Origin: Kitasatospora sp. NBC_01287
Lineage (GTDB): Bacteria > Actinomycetota > Actinomycetes > Streptomycetales > Streptomycetaceae
Assembly: GCF_026340565.1 (NCBI RefSeq)
Contig: NZ_JAPEPB010000001.1
Coordinates: 3,634,501-3,698,500, forward strand
Direction: 5' to 3'
DNA length: 64,000 nucleotides
The notes under the pieces are model-generated. The model was not told the DNA's origin and did not search any database. It saw nothing but the letters and a program-made list of their open reading frames with translations. This document shows, one piece after another, positions 1 through 7,326 of the stretch; positions within the stretch are counted from its first letter, which is position 1; each line of letters starts with the position of its first letter. The position numbers were made by a program, and so were the translations under genes.

Positions 1-418
1 TGATGAAGAAGACCGGGGTGTTGTTGCCGACGAGGTCGTAGTTGCCCTCCTCGGTGTAGAACTTCAGCGCGAACCCGCGGGGGTCGCGCACGGCGTCCGC
101 GGAACCGAGGTTGCCGGCCACGGTGGAGAACCGCAGGAAGGTCTCGGTCCGCTTGCCCACCTCGGCGAGGAACTTCGCCCGGGTGTACGGCGTGACGTCC
201 GCGGTCACCGTGAAGGTGCCGTAGGCCGCCGCACCGCGGGCGTGCACCACGCGCTCCGGGATCCGCTCGCGGTTGAAGTGCGCGAGCTTCTCGAAGAGCA
301 ACTGGTCCTGGATCAGGGCCGGTCCGCCGGTACCGGCGGACTCGGTGTTCTGGTTGTCGGCCACCGGCGCACCGGCCTCGGTGGTCAGGGTCGGCCGCAG
401 CCCGTCCTGGGCAGTCAT
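1..418 (-). CDS. katA: Catalase, N-terminal part (gene runs off the left edge)
   Basis: Haem catalase, which breaks hydrogen peroxide down to water and oxygen. The 139 visible residues carry the distal haem histidine in [14 protein letters not shown] (about residue 60), the FLRFSTVAG segment, and the catalase signature [20 protein letters not shown] with the distal Asn in the following NNTPVFF. The ATG is preceded by a GGAGGAG ribosome site 5 bases upstream. The gene is divergent from a Fur-family regulator and shares with it a 19-bp palindrome, the arrangement seen for catR/catalase and furA/katG pairs. The proximal Tyr and the C-terminus lie outside the window. The family assignment is firm; the symbol is by analogy. 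Confidence 0.95.
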   Translation of the reverse strand, partial: MTAQDGLRPTLTTEAGAPVADNQNTESAGTGGPALIQDQLLFEKLAHFNRERIPERVVHARGAAAYGTFTVTADVTPYTRAKFLAEVGKRTETFLRFSTVAGNLGSADAVRDPRGFALKFYTEEGNYDLVGNNTPVFFI

Positions 419-459
419 GGGAGCTCCTCCGCGTCGTCCGGTCGTCTGACCCGATCCTA

Positions 460-478
460 ACTTGGACATTGTCTAAGT
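460..478. promoter_or_regulatory. Fur/PerR-type operator between catalase and its regulator
   Basis: The sequence ACTTGGACATTGTCTAAGT is a 19-bp palindrome with two mismatched positions (the reverse complement reads ACTTAGACAATGTCCAAGT). It lies 42 bases before the catalase start and 42 bases before the regulator start, so one bound dimer could repress both promoters. Size and A/T-containing half-sites fit Fur/PerR/CatR boxes. The operator function is inferred. Confidence 0.75.
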
Positions 479-519
479 CAATACTGGACCCAACTTCGGA
501 ACTTGCTATGGTTCCTGTC

Positions 520-936
520 ATGAGCGACCTACTGACACGGCTGCGCGCGCAGGGCTGGCGACTCACCGCGCAGCGGCGCGTGGTCGCGGAGGTCCTGGAC
601 GGCGAGCACGTCCACCTGACCGCGGACGAGGTGCACGCCCGCGCGGTCACGCTGCTGCCGGAGATCAGCCGGGCGACGGTCTACAACACGCTCGGCGAAC
701 TGGTCTCGCTCGGCGAGGTGCTGGAGGTCAGCACCGACGGCCGGGCCAAGCGGTACGACCCGAACGCGCACCACGCGCACCAGCACCTGGTCTGCTCGGC
801 CTGCGGCACCATCCGGGACGTCCACCCCAGCGCCGACCCGCTGGCCGCCCTGCCGGACGCGGAGCGCTTCGGCTTCGCGGTCTCCGGTGCCGAGATCACC
901 TACCGCGGGCTCTGCCCGGACTGCCGCGGGCGCTGA
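520..936 (+). CDS. Fur-family peroxide/metal-responsive repressor (CatR/FurA-like)
   Basis: A 138-residue Fur-family DNA-binding repressor. It has an N-terminal winged helix (LRAQGWRLTAQRRVVAEVL, then ISRATVYNTLGELVSLGEV), a His-rich hinge HHAHQH, and a C-terminal dimer domain with two CxxC pairs (CSAC and CPDC) for structural zinc. An in-frame TTG at 469 lies inside the operator, so the ATG at 520 (MSDLLTRLRAQGW) is taken as the start. Divergence from catalase and the shared palindrome point to a peroxide-sensing PerR/CatR role rather than iron control, but metal and inducer specificity cannot be read from sequence. A 16-bp exact duplication covers its stop codon. Confidence 0.92.
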   Translation: MSDLLTRLRAQGWRLTAQRRVVAEVLDGEHVHLTADEVHARAVTLLPEISRATVYNTLGELVSLGEVLEVSTDGRAKRYDPNAHHAHQHLVCSACGTIRDVHPSADPLAALPDAERFGFAVSGAEITYRGLCPDCRGR

Positions 937-969
937 CCACCGCGGGCGCTGACCACCGCGAGCGCCGAC
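925..969 (+). repeat. 16-bp tandem repeat spanning the Fur-family gene stop codon
   Basis: The unit CGCGGGCGCTGACCAC occurs at 925-940 and exactly again at 941-956, followed by a diverged partial copy to 969. The stop codon TGA (934-936) is inside the first unit. Confidence 0.85.
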
Positions 970-1033
970 TCGCCCCCCGGCTGGTCGGCCGCACGGCAGC
1001 CGGCCCGGCAGGCCGGTCAGCGCCGACGCGGGG

Positions 1034-3010
1034 TCAGGCGCTGAGCTCCGGGCGCAGCGCGTCCAGCAGTCGGGCCGCGCGCTCGGCCACCTCCGGCGGG
1101 CCGTAGTCACTCGCCCGCCGGCACCAGTTCTCCGCCTGAACCGGCTCGCCGCGGCGCAGCGCCAGCAGGGCGAGCCGCAGCGCGGCCCGGCCGTGCCCGG
1201 CGTCGGCGGCCCGGGTGTACCAGAGCATCGCCTCGGCCTCCCGCTCCTGCCGGGCCAGCAGCAGGCCGAGGTTGAAGGCGCCGCTGCGGCTGCCCGTCCC
1301 GGCCGCCCGGCGGTACCAGCTCTCGGCGATCTCCAGCGCACCGCGCTCGGCGGCCCGCACACCCATCCGCACCTGGGCCCTGGCGTGGCCGGCGTCGGCC
1401 GCGATCGCGTACCAGTGCTCGGCCTCCTCCGGCACGTCCCCGCGCCGGTCGAGCAGTGAGGCCAGCCGGAAGGCGCCCTCGGCGGAGCCGCCGTCGGCCG
1501 CCTGGCGGTAGCGCTGCATGGCGGCGGTCAGGTCGCCGCGCTGCTCCTTGGCCACCGCGAGCTGCAGGGCCGCCTCGCCGTGCCCCTCGGCGGCGGCCCG
1601 GGCGTACCACTCCTGGGCCTGCTGGTGCTCGCCGCGGTTGGCGTGCAGGATGCCGAGGTTGAAGGCGCCGTCGACGCTGCCGGCCTCGGCGGCCTTGGAG
1701 AACCACGGCTCGGCCCCGGACTCGTCGCCGCGCTGCAGCAGGATCACGGCCAGCGCGTTGCAGGCCTCCCGGTGCCCGGCGTAGGCGGCCCTGCGGTACC
1801 ACTGCTCGGCCTGCGCCTGGCGGCCCGCGCCGGCGCAGAGCAGGCCGAGGTTGAAGGCGCCGTTGTGGTCGCCGGCCTCCAGCGCCGCGCGGTACCAGCG
1901 CTCGGCGGCGCCGTCCTCGCCGCGCCCCGCGTGCAGCGCGCCGAGCGCGTTGGCTGCGTTGCCGTCGCCCGCCTCGGCCGCCTCCTGCCACCACTCGGCG
2001 GCCGACGGCAGGTCGCCGGAGTCGCGCAGCAGGAAGCCGAGCGCGCAGGCCGCCCGCGGCTCGCCGTTCTGCGCCGACTGCCGGTACCAGCGAGCCGCCT
2101 CGTCCCGCGCGCCGCGCTCCTCCACCAGCACGCCCAGGCGCAGCGCGGCCCGGGCGTGGCTGCGCACGGCCGCCGTGCGGTACCAGGTCTCGGCGCTCTC
2201 CTTGTCGCCCGCCGCCTCGCGCATCCGGGCCAGCCGGTAGGCCGCCTCCCGGTGGCCCGCGTCGGCGGCCGCCTTGAACCAGCGCTCGGCACGCACGTCG
2301 CGCCGGTGCTCCATCAGGTCGCCCAGCGCGTAGGCGCCCAGCGGGTGGCCCTGCTCGGCGGCGAAGTGCAGCCAGTACTCGGCGGACTCCTCGTCACCGT
2401 GGTCGCGCAGGTGCAGGCCGAGCGCGTGCGCGGCCGGCGCGCTGCCCGCCACGGCGGCCTGGCGCCACCAGCCGCCGGCCTCGGCCCGGTGGCCGCGCTG
2501 GTGCAGCAGCACGCCGAGGTTGTTGGCGGCGGCCCGCAGGCCGGCCGCCGCCGCCTTGCGCAGATACGGTTCGGCGTCGTCCGGGTCGCCCCGGCGCAGC
2601 AGCAGGGCGCCGAGCTGGCTGGCCGCGTTGACGTCGCCCGCCTCGGCGGCGGCCCGGTGGCGGGTCTCCAGGGCGGCGGACTCGCGGGCCGCCAGCTCGG
2701 TCTCGAAGGAGGCGGTCTCGAAGACGCTCCCGGCCTCGTCCAGCGCGGCGGGAGCCGCCTCGCCCGCGGCGGGGTGGCGGCCGGCGAGCTGCGGGGCCGG
2801 CAGGTGCACCAGGCTATCGGGGCCGTGGGCGTGCCCGCTGACGGCGGGCCGGCTGCCGCGCTGCGCGGGTACGGGAGCGGGCGTCGTCAACGGGGTCGAA
2901 GGGGCTGCGGGCGCGGAGGGCGCCAGAGGGATCGGGGGTGCTGAGGGCATGGTCGCGACGTCGAGGTCCTGCTCGGTGTGCTCGCCCTGCCTGTGCTGGC
3001 TCCGCCTCAT
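1034..3010 (-). CDS. Sel1/TPR-repeat protein
   Basis: A 658-residue protein built almost wholly of roughly 15 tandem Sel1-like/TPR repeats of about 36 residues, with the recurring pattern A..LG.LL..RGD...AE.WYR.AA.AG. A Pro/Ala-rich disordered N-terminus of about 100 residues precedes them. Such solenoids act as protein-binding scaffolds; no enzymatic motif is seen and the partner is unknown. An in-frame GTG at 3022 is possible, but GGGAG lies 5 bases before the ATG at 3010, so 3010 is preferred. No signal peptide is evident, suggesting a cytoplasmic protein. It is transcribed away from the chitinase terminator and has its own 5' region. Confidence 0.85.
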   Translation of the reverse strand: MRRSQHRQGEHTEQDLDVATMPSAPPIPLAPSAPAAPSTPLTTPAPVPAQRGSRPAVSGHAHGPDSLVHLPAPQLAGRHPAAGEAAPAALDEAGSVFETASFETELAARESAALETRHRAAAEAGDVNAASQLGALLLRRGDPDDAEPYLRKAAAAGLRAAANNLGVLLHQRGHRAEAGGWWRQAAVAGSAPAAHALGLHLRDHGDEESAEYWLHFAAEQGHPLGAYALGDLMEHRRDVRAERWFKAAADAGHREAAYRLARMREAAGDKESAETWYRTAAVRSHARAALRLGVLVEERGARDEAARWYRQSAQNGEPRAACALGFLLRDSGDLPSAAEWWQEAAEAGDGNAANALGALHAGRGEDGAAERWYRAALEAGDHNGAFNLGLLCAGAGRQAQAEQWYRRAAYAGHREACNALAVILLQRGDESGAEPWFSKAAEAGSVDGAFNLGILHANRGEHQQAQEWYARAAAEGHGEAALQLAVAKEQRGDLTAAMQRYRQAADGGSAEGAFRLASLLDRRGDVPEEAEHWYAIAADAGHARAQVRMGVRAAERGALEIAESWYRRAAGTGSRSGAFNLGLLLARQEREAEAMLWYTRAADAGHGRAALRLALLALRRGEPVQAENWCRRASDYGPPEVAERAARLLDALRPELSA

Positions 3011-3226
3011 GCCGACTCCCACTCACGGCTCGTCAACCGCCGTGCCCCGTCCCCCATGTGGTCCATCGTCGCATCACCCGAAGACTCGCGTACACCGGCT
3101 CGGGCGTTTTTGCCGGGCCGGGCCGAAGCGGGCGAGATTGCTTCAGCGCTTTGTCGATTTCCCGACACTCGCGCCCCACAAACCCCGCCGCGCCGGGGAT
3201 GTACCGAGTTTTGTTCGCCCATAGTA

Positions 3227-3266
3227 CCGGAGGCGGTGCCACCGTTTGTGGTGACACCGCCTCCGG
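3227..3266 (-). terminator. Strong hairpin downstream of the chitinase operon
   Basis: A perfect 12-bp stem (3227-3238 with 3255-3266) plus an inner 4-bp CCAC/GTGG stem. It lies between the 3' end of the chitinase gene and the TPR gene start. No U-tract is present, as is usual for high-GC actinomycete terminators. Confidence 0.8.
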
Positions 3267-3275
3267 CCGCTCACA

Positions 3276-3350
3276 GCCGCTCGGAACACGGCCGGTCGGA
3301 ACACGGCCGATCAGAACACGACTGCTCAGATCACGGACCCTCAGCTCACG
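3276..3350 (-). repeat. Five 15-bp tandem repeats at the chitinase 3' end
   Basis: Units of exactly 15 bp start at 3276, 3291, 3306, 3321 and 3336 and decay towards the gene. The first three share GGAACACG- or AGAACACG-type 3' halves, and all five contain CTC/GTC/ATC and end in CACG. The last unit contains the chitinase stop codon (TCA on the plus strand at 3341-3343). Together with 3011-3275 this fills the interval between the two genes; nothing else is seen there except the hairpin at 3227-3266. Confidence 0.8.
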
Positions 3351-5437
3351 CTGATGTCATCCGCGTAGTACGTGCCCTGGCCGTACCAGCCGTGCACCCA
3401 GATGGTCACCGAGGTGACCGCGGCGCCGGTGGTGAACTTGGTCGAGAGCTGGGACCAGCCGGAGCTGCTGGTCCAGGTCGAGGTGTCCGCGCCGGAGCCG
3501 GTCACCCCGAGGTAGGTGTAGTTGCCCTGCACCCAACCGGAGAGCGTGTACGTGGTGTTGGGCTTGACCGTGATGGTCTGCGAGCACTGCGCGTCGTCAC
3601 TGGCGCCGGCAGCGCCCGCGAGGGCGTACGAGCCGGAGTGCGCCGGGCTCTTCACCACCGAGCCCAGGTTGCCGGTGCACGTCCACGGGGCGAGCGCGCC
3701 GGACTCGAAGCCGCCGTTGACCACCGGGCCGCCGGACGGGACGGTGGGCGACGAGGACGGGCTGGAGCTCGGCGAACCCGACGGGGACGAGGACGGGGAC
3801 GACGACGGCGAACTCGACGGCGAACTCGACGGCGAGGAGGACGGCGAGGAGGACGGCGAGGAGGACGGCGAGGAGGACGGCGAACTCGACGGCGAGGAGG
3901 AGGGGGACGGCGACGGGCTGGCCGGCGGGGCCGGGCAGTTGGCCGCCGAGCCGGCGGTGTCCTTCACCACGTCGTTGAAGAGGGTGGCCGCCGGGTCCAG
4001 GTCGTAGAGCGAGAACATCATCGTTCCGCCCAGGCCGTTGCAGTGCAGGTAGTCGGCCTTCGCCTGGAGCGACTGGGCGTCCTCACCGGACCAGAAGTTG
4101 TTGCCGTCGTAGAAGTAGGCGGCTTGCGCTATCGGGTCCCAGTAGGTGTCCGCCGGGTTGTCCACCACCCCCGAGAGCTCCTTGTACATCCGGATCCCGG
4201 CCACGTTGCCGGAGTCCGCCGCGCCGGTCGCCGGTGCGGTGGCCGGTTGGAAGAGCCCGTGGTTGCTGCCCGCCGGCACCCCGGTCCAGCCGCGGTAGTA
4301 GAAGGGCACCCCGATGGTGAGCTTGTTCGCCGGGAAGCCGCCTGGTATCCCGTACTGCGGATCACCGACCGTATAGGCCTTGATGGCTTCGTCGATCGAG
4401 TACTTGCTGGTCCCCGGGGCGATCACGCTGGACGGATCGGCCGGGTTGTCGTAGATCGGCGACTGGTGGTTGGCCGGTCCGGTGGCCTCCCAACCGCCGT
4501 GCATGTCGTACGTCATCGGGTCGCCGAAGGTCAGGTACTGGCCGATCTGGTCGGTCTGGATGTACTGCAGCTTGTCCTGACCGGAGGGCAGCGCCGCCGA
4601 GAGCGCGTAGGTCTTGCCGTCGGCCGCGCCCTGGGTGTTCAACTCGGAGCGGAACTCCGAGAGCAGGGCGGTGTAGTCCTGCTTGTCGGCAGCGCCGGCG
4701 TGGTTGCCCGTGTGGCCGCCGCCGCCCGGGTACTCCCAGTCGATGTCGAAGCCGTCGAAGATGCCCTTGCCGGTGCCCGTGCCGCCGTAGCCGTTGCGCG
4801 AGGGCAGGTTCCCGTCGATGAACATGTTGATGCAGGACGAGACCAGCTTCTTGCGCGAGGCGTCGGTGGCCGCCGCGTCGGAGAAGTACTTCGAGTAGGT
4901 CCAGCCGCCGATCGACAGCAGGATCTTGAGGTTCGGGTTCTTCGCCTTCAGCTCCTGCAACTGGTGGAAGTTGCCCGCGAGCGGCTGGTTCCAGGTGTCG
5001 GTGCTGCCGTCCACGCTGTTGCCGTTGGCGAAGGTCTTGCCGTAGTCGGCGTACGAGTCGCCGGCCCCGTCACCCGCGTTCGGGTTGCTCTCGTCCTGCG
5101 AGGCGGCCGAGTCGGCCTCGAAGCAGGTCAGGTTGGTGGGGTCGATGTTCTCGAAGTCGTAGATCAGGTAGGTGAGTTTGCCGGCCTCACCGTTGGCGGC
5201 CACGTTCTGCAGGTAGAACGCGTTCTGGTAGACCGACCACTGGTCGTAGTAGGCCACCGTGATGCCGCCCGACGTGGCGGGCGCGCCCGTGGTGTTGGTC
5301 GTCGTGGCCAGTGGGGTGGCCGCCGACTCGCTCTGCGAGGCCTGGGCATGGGCCATGCCCAGCACCGACAGGGCACCGCCCAGCAGCATGGCTGCCGCCG
5401 CGGTCACCGCCCCTGCCGCTCTGCTCGATCTGCGCAT
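3341..5437 (-). CDS. Secreted GH18 chitinase with Ser/Pro linker and C-terminal carbohydrate-binding domain
   Basis: A 698-residue endochitinase precursor. It starts MRRSSRAAGAVTAAAAM, a basic then hydrophobic signal peptide ending near AHAQA. The GH18 barrel covers about residues 50-490, with the catalytic motif DGFDIDWE near residue 227 (last Glu is the proton donor) and the conserved LLSIGGWTYS and YDMHGGWE strands. A long (SSSP)n linker at about 500-565 leads to a CBM4/9 (CenC)-like module that begins NGGFESGALAPWTC. An upstream ATG at 5494 would add 19 residues before the signal peptide, so 5437 is chosen. It lies 64 bases downstream of a second chitinase and probably shares its transcript and DasR-like control. 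The function is firm; the chitin form preferred is not known. Confidence 0.95.
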   Translation of the reverse strand: MRRSSRAAGAVTAAAAMLLGGALSVLGMAHAQASQSESAATPLATTTNTTGAPATSGGITVAYYDQWSVYQNAFYLQNVAANGEAGKLTYLIYDFENIDPTNLTCFEADSAASQDESNPNAGDGAGDSYADYGKTFANGNSVDGSTDTWNQPLAGNFHQLQELKAKNPNLKILLSIGGWTYSKYFSDAAATDASRKKLVSSCINMFIDGNLPSRNGYGGTGTGKGIFDGFDIDWEYPGGGGHTGNHAGAADKQDYTALLSEFRSELNTQGAADGKTYALSAALPSGQDKLQYIQTDQIGQYLTFGDPMTYDMHGGWEATGPANHQSPIYDNPADPSSVIAPGTSKYSIDEAIKAYTVGDPQYGIPGGFPANKLTIGVPFYYRGWTGVPAGSNHGLFQPATAPATGAADSGNVAGIRMYKELSGVVDNPADTYWDPIAQAAYFYDGNNFWSGEDAQSLQAKADYLHCNGLGGTMMFSLYDLDPAATLFNDVVKDTAGSAANCPAPPASPSPSPSSSPSSSPSSSPSSSPSSSPSSSPSSSPSSSPSSSPSSSPSGSPSSSPSSSPTVPSGGPVVNGGFESGALAPWTCTGNLGSVVKSPAHSGSYALAGAAGASDDAQCSQTITVKPNTTYTLSGWVQGNYTYLGVTGSGADTSTWTSSSGWSQLSTKFTTGAAVTSVTIWVHGWYGQGTYYADDISVS
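3745..3915 (-). repeat. Ser/Pro linker microsatellite inside the chitinase gene
   Basis: A near-perfect trinucleotide/12-bp repeat (plus-strand GACGGCGAGGAG and GACGGCGAACTC units) encodes the PSSS linker between catalytic and binding domains. All units are multiples of three, so slippage would change linker length and not the frame. Confidence 0.8.
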
Positions 5438-5501
5438 GCGGTTCTCTTCTCTCTGCTGTGGGGGTGAGAGATGGACGCCTTGCGGTGGTGCCAACGGCTG
5501 G

Positions 5502-7109
5502 TCAGCTCATGCTGTGGAGGTGGCCGCCAACCGTCGTCGCGATGGAATTGCCGTTGCTGGCATCCCAGTTGGTGGACCAGGTCATCGCGCCGCCGATGCC
5601 GGGCCAGGTGGTGGTGGGCTTGAAGGTGCCGCAGTTCTTCCCGCTCGCCAGGCAGTCCAGCGCGTTGTCCACGGTCTGCGGCGAGACGTAGCCGCTGCCG
5701 GCCGCGCTGGTCGATGCCGGCACCCCGAGGCCCACCTGGCTCGGCGCGAGGCCGCCCTGGAGCTGGATGCAGGCGAGCGCGGTCAGGAAGTTGACGCCGC
5801 CCTCGGAGTAGACGTTGCCGTCGCAGCCGTTCATCGCACCGGAGTTGTAGTACTGGGTGTTGACGATGGTCAGGATGTCCTTGGTGGCCAGCGCCAGCTT
5901 GAAGTACTCGGTCCCGGTGGACTGCATGTCGATCGTCTGCGGCGCCATGGTGAGCACGAAGCCGCTGCCCACCTTCGCGGCCAGCGAGTGCAGCGCCTGG
6001 CTCATGTAGGTCGAGTTGACGCCGTTCTCCAGGTCGATGTCGACGCCGTCGAAGCCGTACTGCTGGACCAGCGCGTAGGCACTGTTGGCGAAGTTGGCCG
6101 CCGAGGTGCTGTCGCTCACCGAGATGGTGCCGTTCTGGCCGCCGACCGAGACGATCACCTTGCGGCCGGCCGCGTGCTCGGCCGCGATGTCGGCCTTGAA
6201 CTGCGCGTCGGTGTAGCCGCCGAGCTTGCTCGCCAGCGTGCTGTCCAGGCTGAAGGTGATGCCGCCGGGGCTGGTCGGGTCGGCGTTCGCGAAGGCCACG
6301 GCGATGATGTCGTAGGCCGGGTTGACGGCGCTGAGCTTCTGGTCGGTCGCGCCGTTGTCGAAGTCCTGCCAGTAGCCGGTCAGGACGTGCTTCCCGCCGC
6401 CAGGTCCCGTGGGGGAGGAGCTGGTGGTGGGCGAGCTGCTACCGGTCGGCGAGCCGCTGCTGGTGGGCGAACCGCTGGAGCTGGGCGAACCGCTGGAGCT
6501 CGGCGAGCCGGTGCCGGTGGGCCCCGTGCTGACCGTGGAGGTGGGCCCGCCGCCAGGACCGGTCAGCACCAGGTCGTCCGCCCCGTAGGCGCCGGTGCCG
6601 TACCAGCCGTGCAGGTAGACGGTGACCGTGTGGGTGGACGGGCCGGTGCTGAAGGTGGTGGTCAGCTGGTTCCAGGCGGCGTTGCTGCTCCAGGTGGAGG
6701 TGTCCGTCGCGCCGGTCCCGCTGGCGCCCAGGTACACGTAGCTGCCCTGCACCCAGGCGCTCAGCGTGTAGGTCGAGCTGGGCACCACCGCCACCTGCTG
6801 GACGCACTGGGCGTCGTCGCTGCCGGCCGGGGTGGCCTGCAGGGCGTACTTCCCGCTGTGCACGGGGCTGGTGACGGCCACGCCGGAGTTCGCCGAACAG
6901 CTCCAGCCGGAGAGGCTGCCGGCCTCGAAGCCCGGGTTCTGCAGCAGGTTCACCGGATCGGCGCTGGCACTGCCGCCTCCCGCGAGCAGCACCGCGCCGC
7001 TCACCGCGAGGGCGAAGGCGGCCACACCGGCCACCAGGGCGCGGGCGGCCACCGGGCTCCGCCCGCCCGGCTCGGGTCTTCTCTGGATCGCTCTGGTCGC
7101 ACGTTGCAC
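5502..7109 (-). CDS. Secreted GH18 chitinase with N-terminal carbohydrate-binding domain
   Basis: A 535-residue chitinase with the opposite domain order to its neighbour: signal peptide (hydrophobic segment VAGVAAFALAVSGAVLLAGG), CBM4/9-like module beginning LLQNPGFEAGSLSGWSC, Ser/Pro/Thr-rich linker at about 190-235, then GH18 with the catalytic motif DGVDIDLE near residue 350 and IVSVGGQNG. The GTG at 7109 has GAGGAG 7 bases upstream, better than the in-frame ATG at 7199. The GH18 sequence is of the ChiC/ChiA endochitinase type and is clearly distinct from the downstream chitinase, so the pair may attack chitin differently. It is first in a probable two-gene operon with a DasR-like box about 104 bases upstream. 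Confidence 0.95.
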   Translation of the reverse strand: MQRATRAIQRRPEPGGRSPVAARALVAGVAAFALAVSGAVLLAGGGSASADPVNLLQNPGFEAGSLSGWSCSANSGVAVTSPVHSGKYALQATPAGSDDAQCVQQVAVVPSSTYTLSAWVQGSYVYLGASGTGATDTSTWSSNAAWNQLTTTFSTGPSTHTVTVYLHGWYGTGAYGADDLVLTGPGGGPTSTVSTGPTGTGSPSSSGSPSSSGSPTSSGSPTGSSSPTTSSSPTGPGGGKHVLTGYWQDFDNGATDQKLSAVNPAYDIIAVAFANADPTSPGGITFSLDSTLASKLGGYTDAQFKADIAAEHAAGRKVIVSVGGQNGTISVSDSTSAANFANSAYALVQQYGFDGVDIDLENGVNSTYMSQALHSLAAKVGSGFVLTMAPQTIDMQSTGTEYFKLALATKDILTIVNTQYYNSGAMNGCDGNVYSEGGVNFLTALACIQLQGGLAPSQVGLGVPASTSAAGSGYVSPQTVDNALDCLASGKNCGTFKPTTTWPGIGGAMTWSTNWDASNGNSIATTVGGHLHSMS

Positions 7110-7212
7110 GATACGGCTCCTCGGATCGGCTGGACGGCGCGGCGGACCGGACCGCGCGCGGAGGCGGAACACAGGCAGCAGGGAGCGTGCTGTCCGCACG
7201 GACGGGACTCAG

Positions 7213-7228
7213 AGTGGACTAGACCAAA
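7213..7228. promoter_or_regulatory. DasR-responsive element (dre) upstream of the chitinase operon
   Basis: AGTGGACTAGACCAAA matches the known DasR operator consensus (A, C/G, TGGTCTAGACCA, C/G, T) at 13 of 16 positions, including the TGG and CTAGACCA core. It lies about 104 bases upstream of the chitinase start. Known biology: DasR represses chitinase genes in streptomycetes and is released by phosphorylated amino sugars. Confidence 0.85.
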
Positions 7229-7326
7229 TGGCCGGTCAAGAGCCGCTCGCGGACCGGCCCCGGCCGACCGCACGTCAAGTCCGCACGGAGCTGACGCGAT
7301 ATCACCAGGCTTGCCGTCAGGGCAGT

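Noticed and set aside
469..519. Upstream TTG start of the Fur-family gene
   Set aside because: The TTG lies inside the operator palindrome and adds 17 non-conserved residues; ATG 520 fits the family start.
2978..5467. An 829-codon plus-strand open frame and many other long open frames opposite known genes
   Set aside because: They lie antisense to well-supported genes, encode Arg/Gly/Ala/Pro- or Val/Gly-rich sequence with no domains or ribosome sites, and are the expected by-product of extreme GC codon bias.
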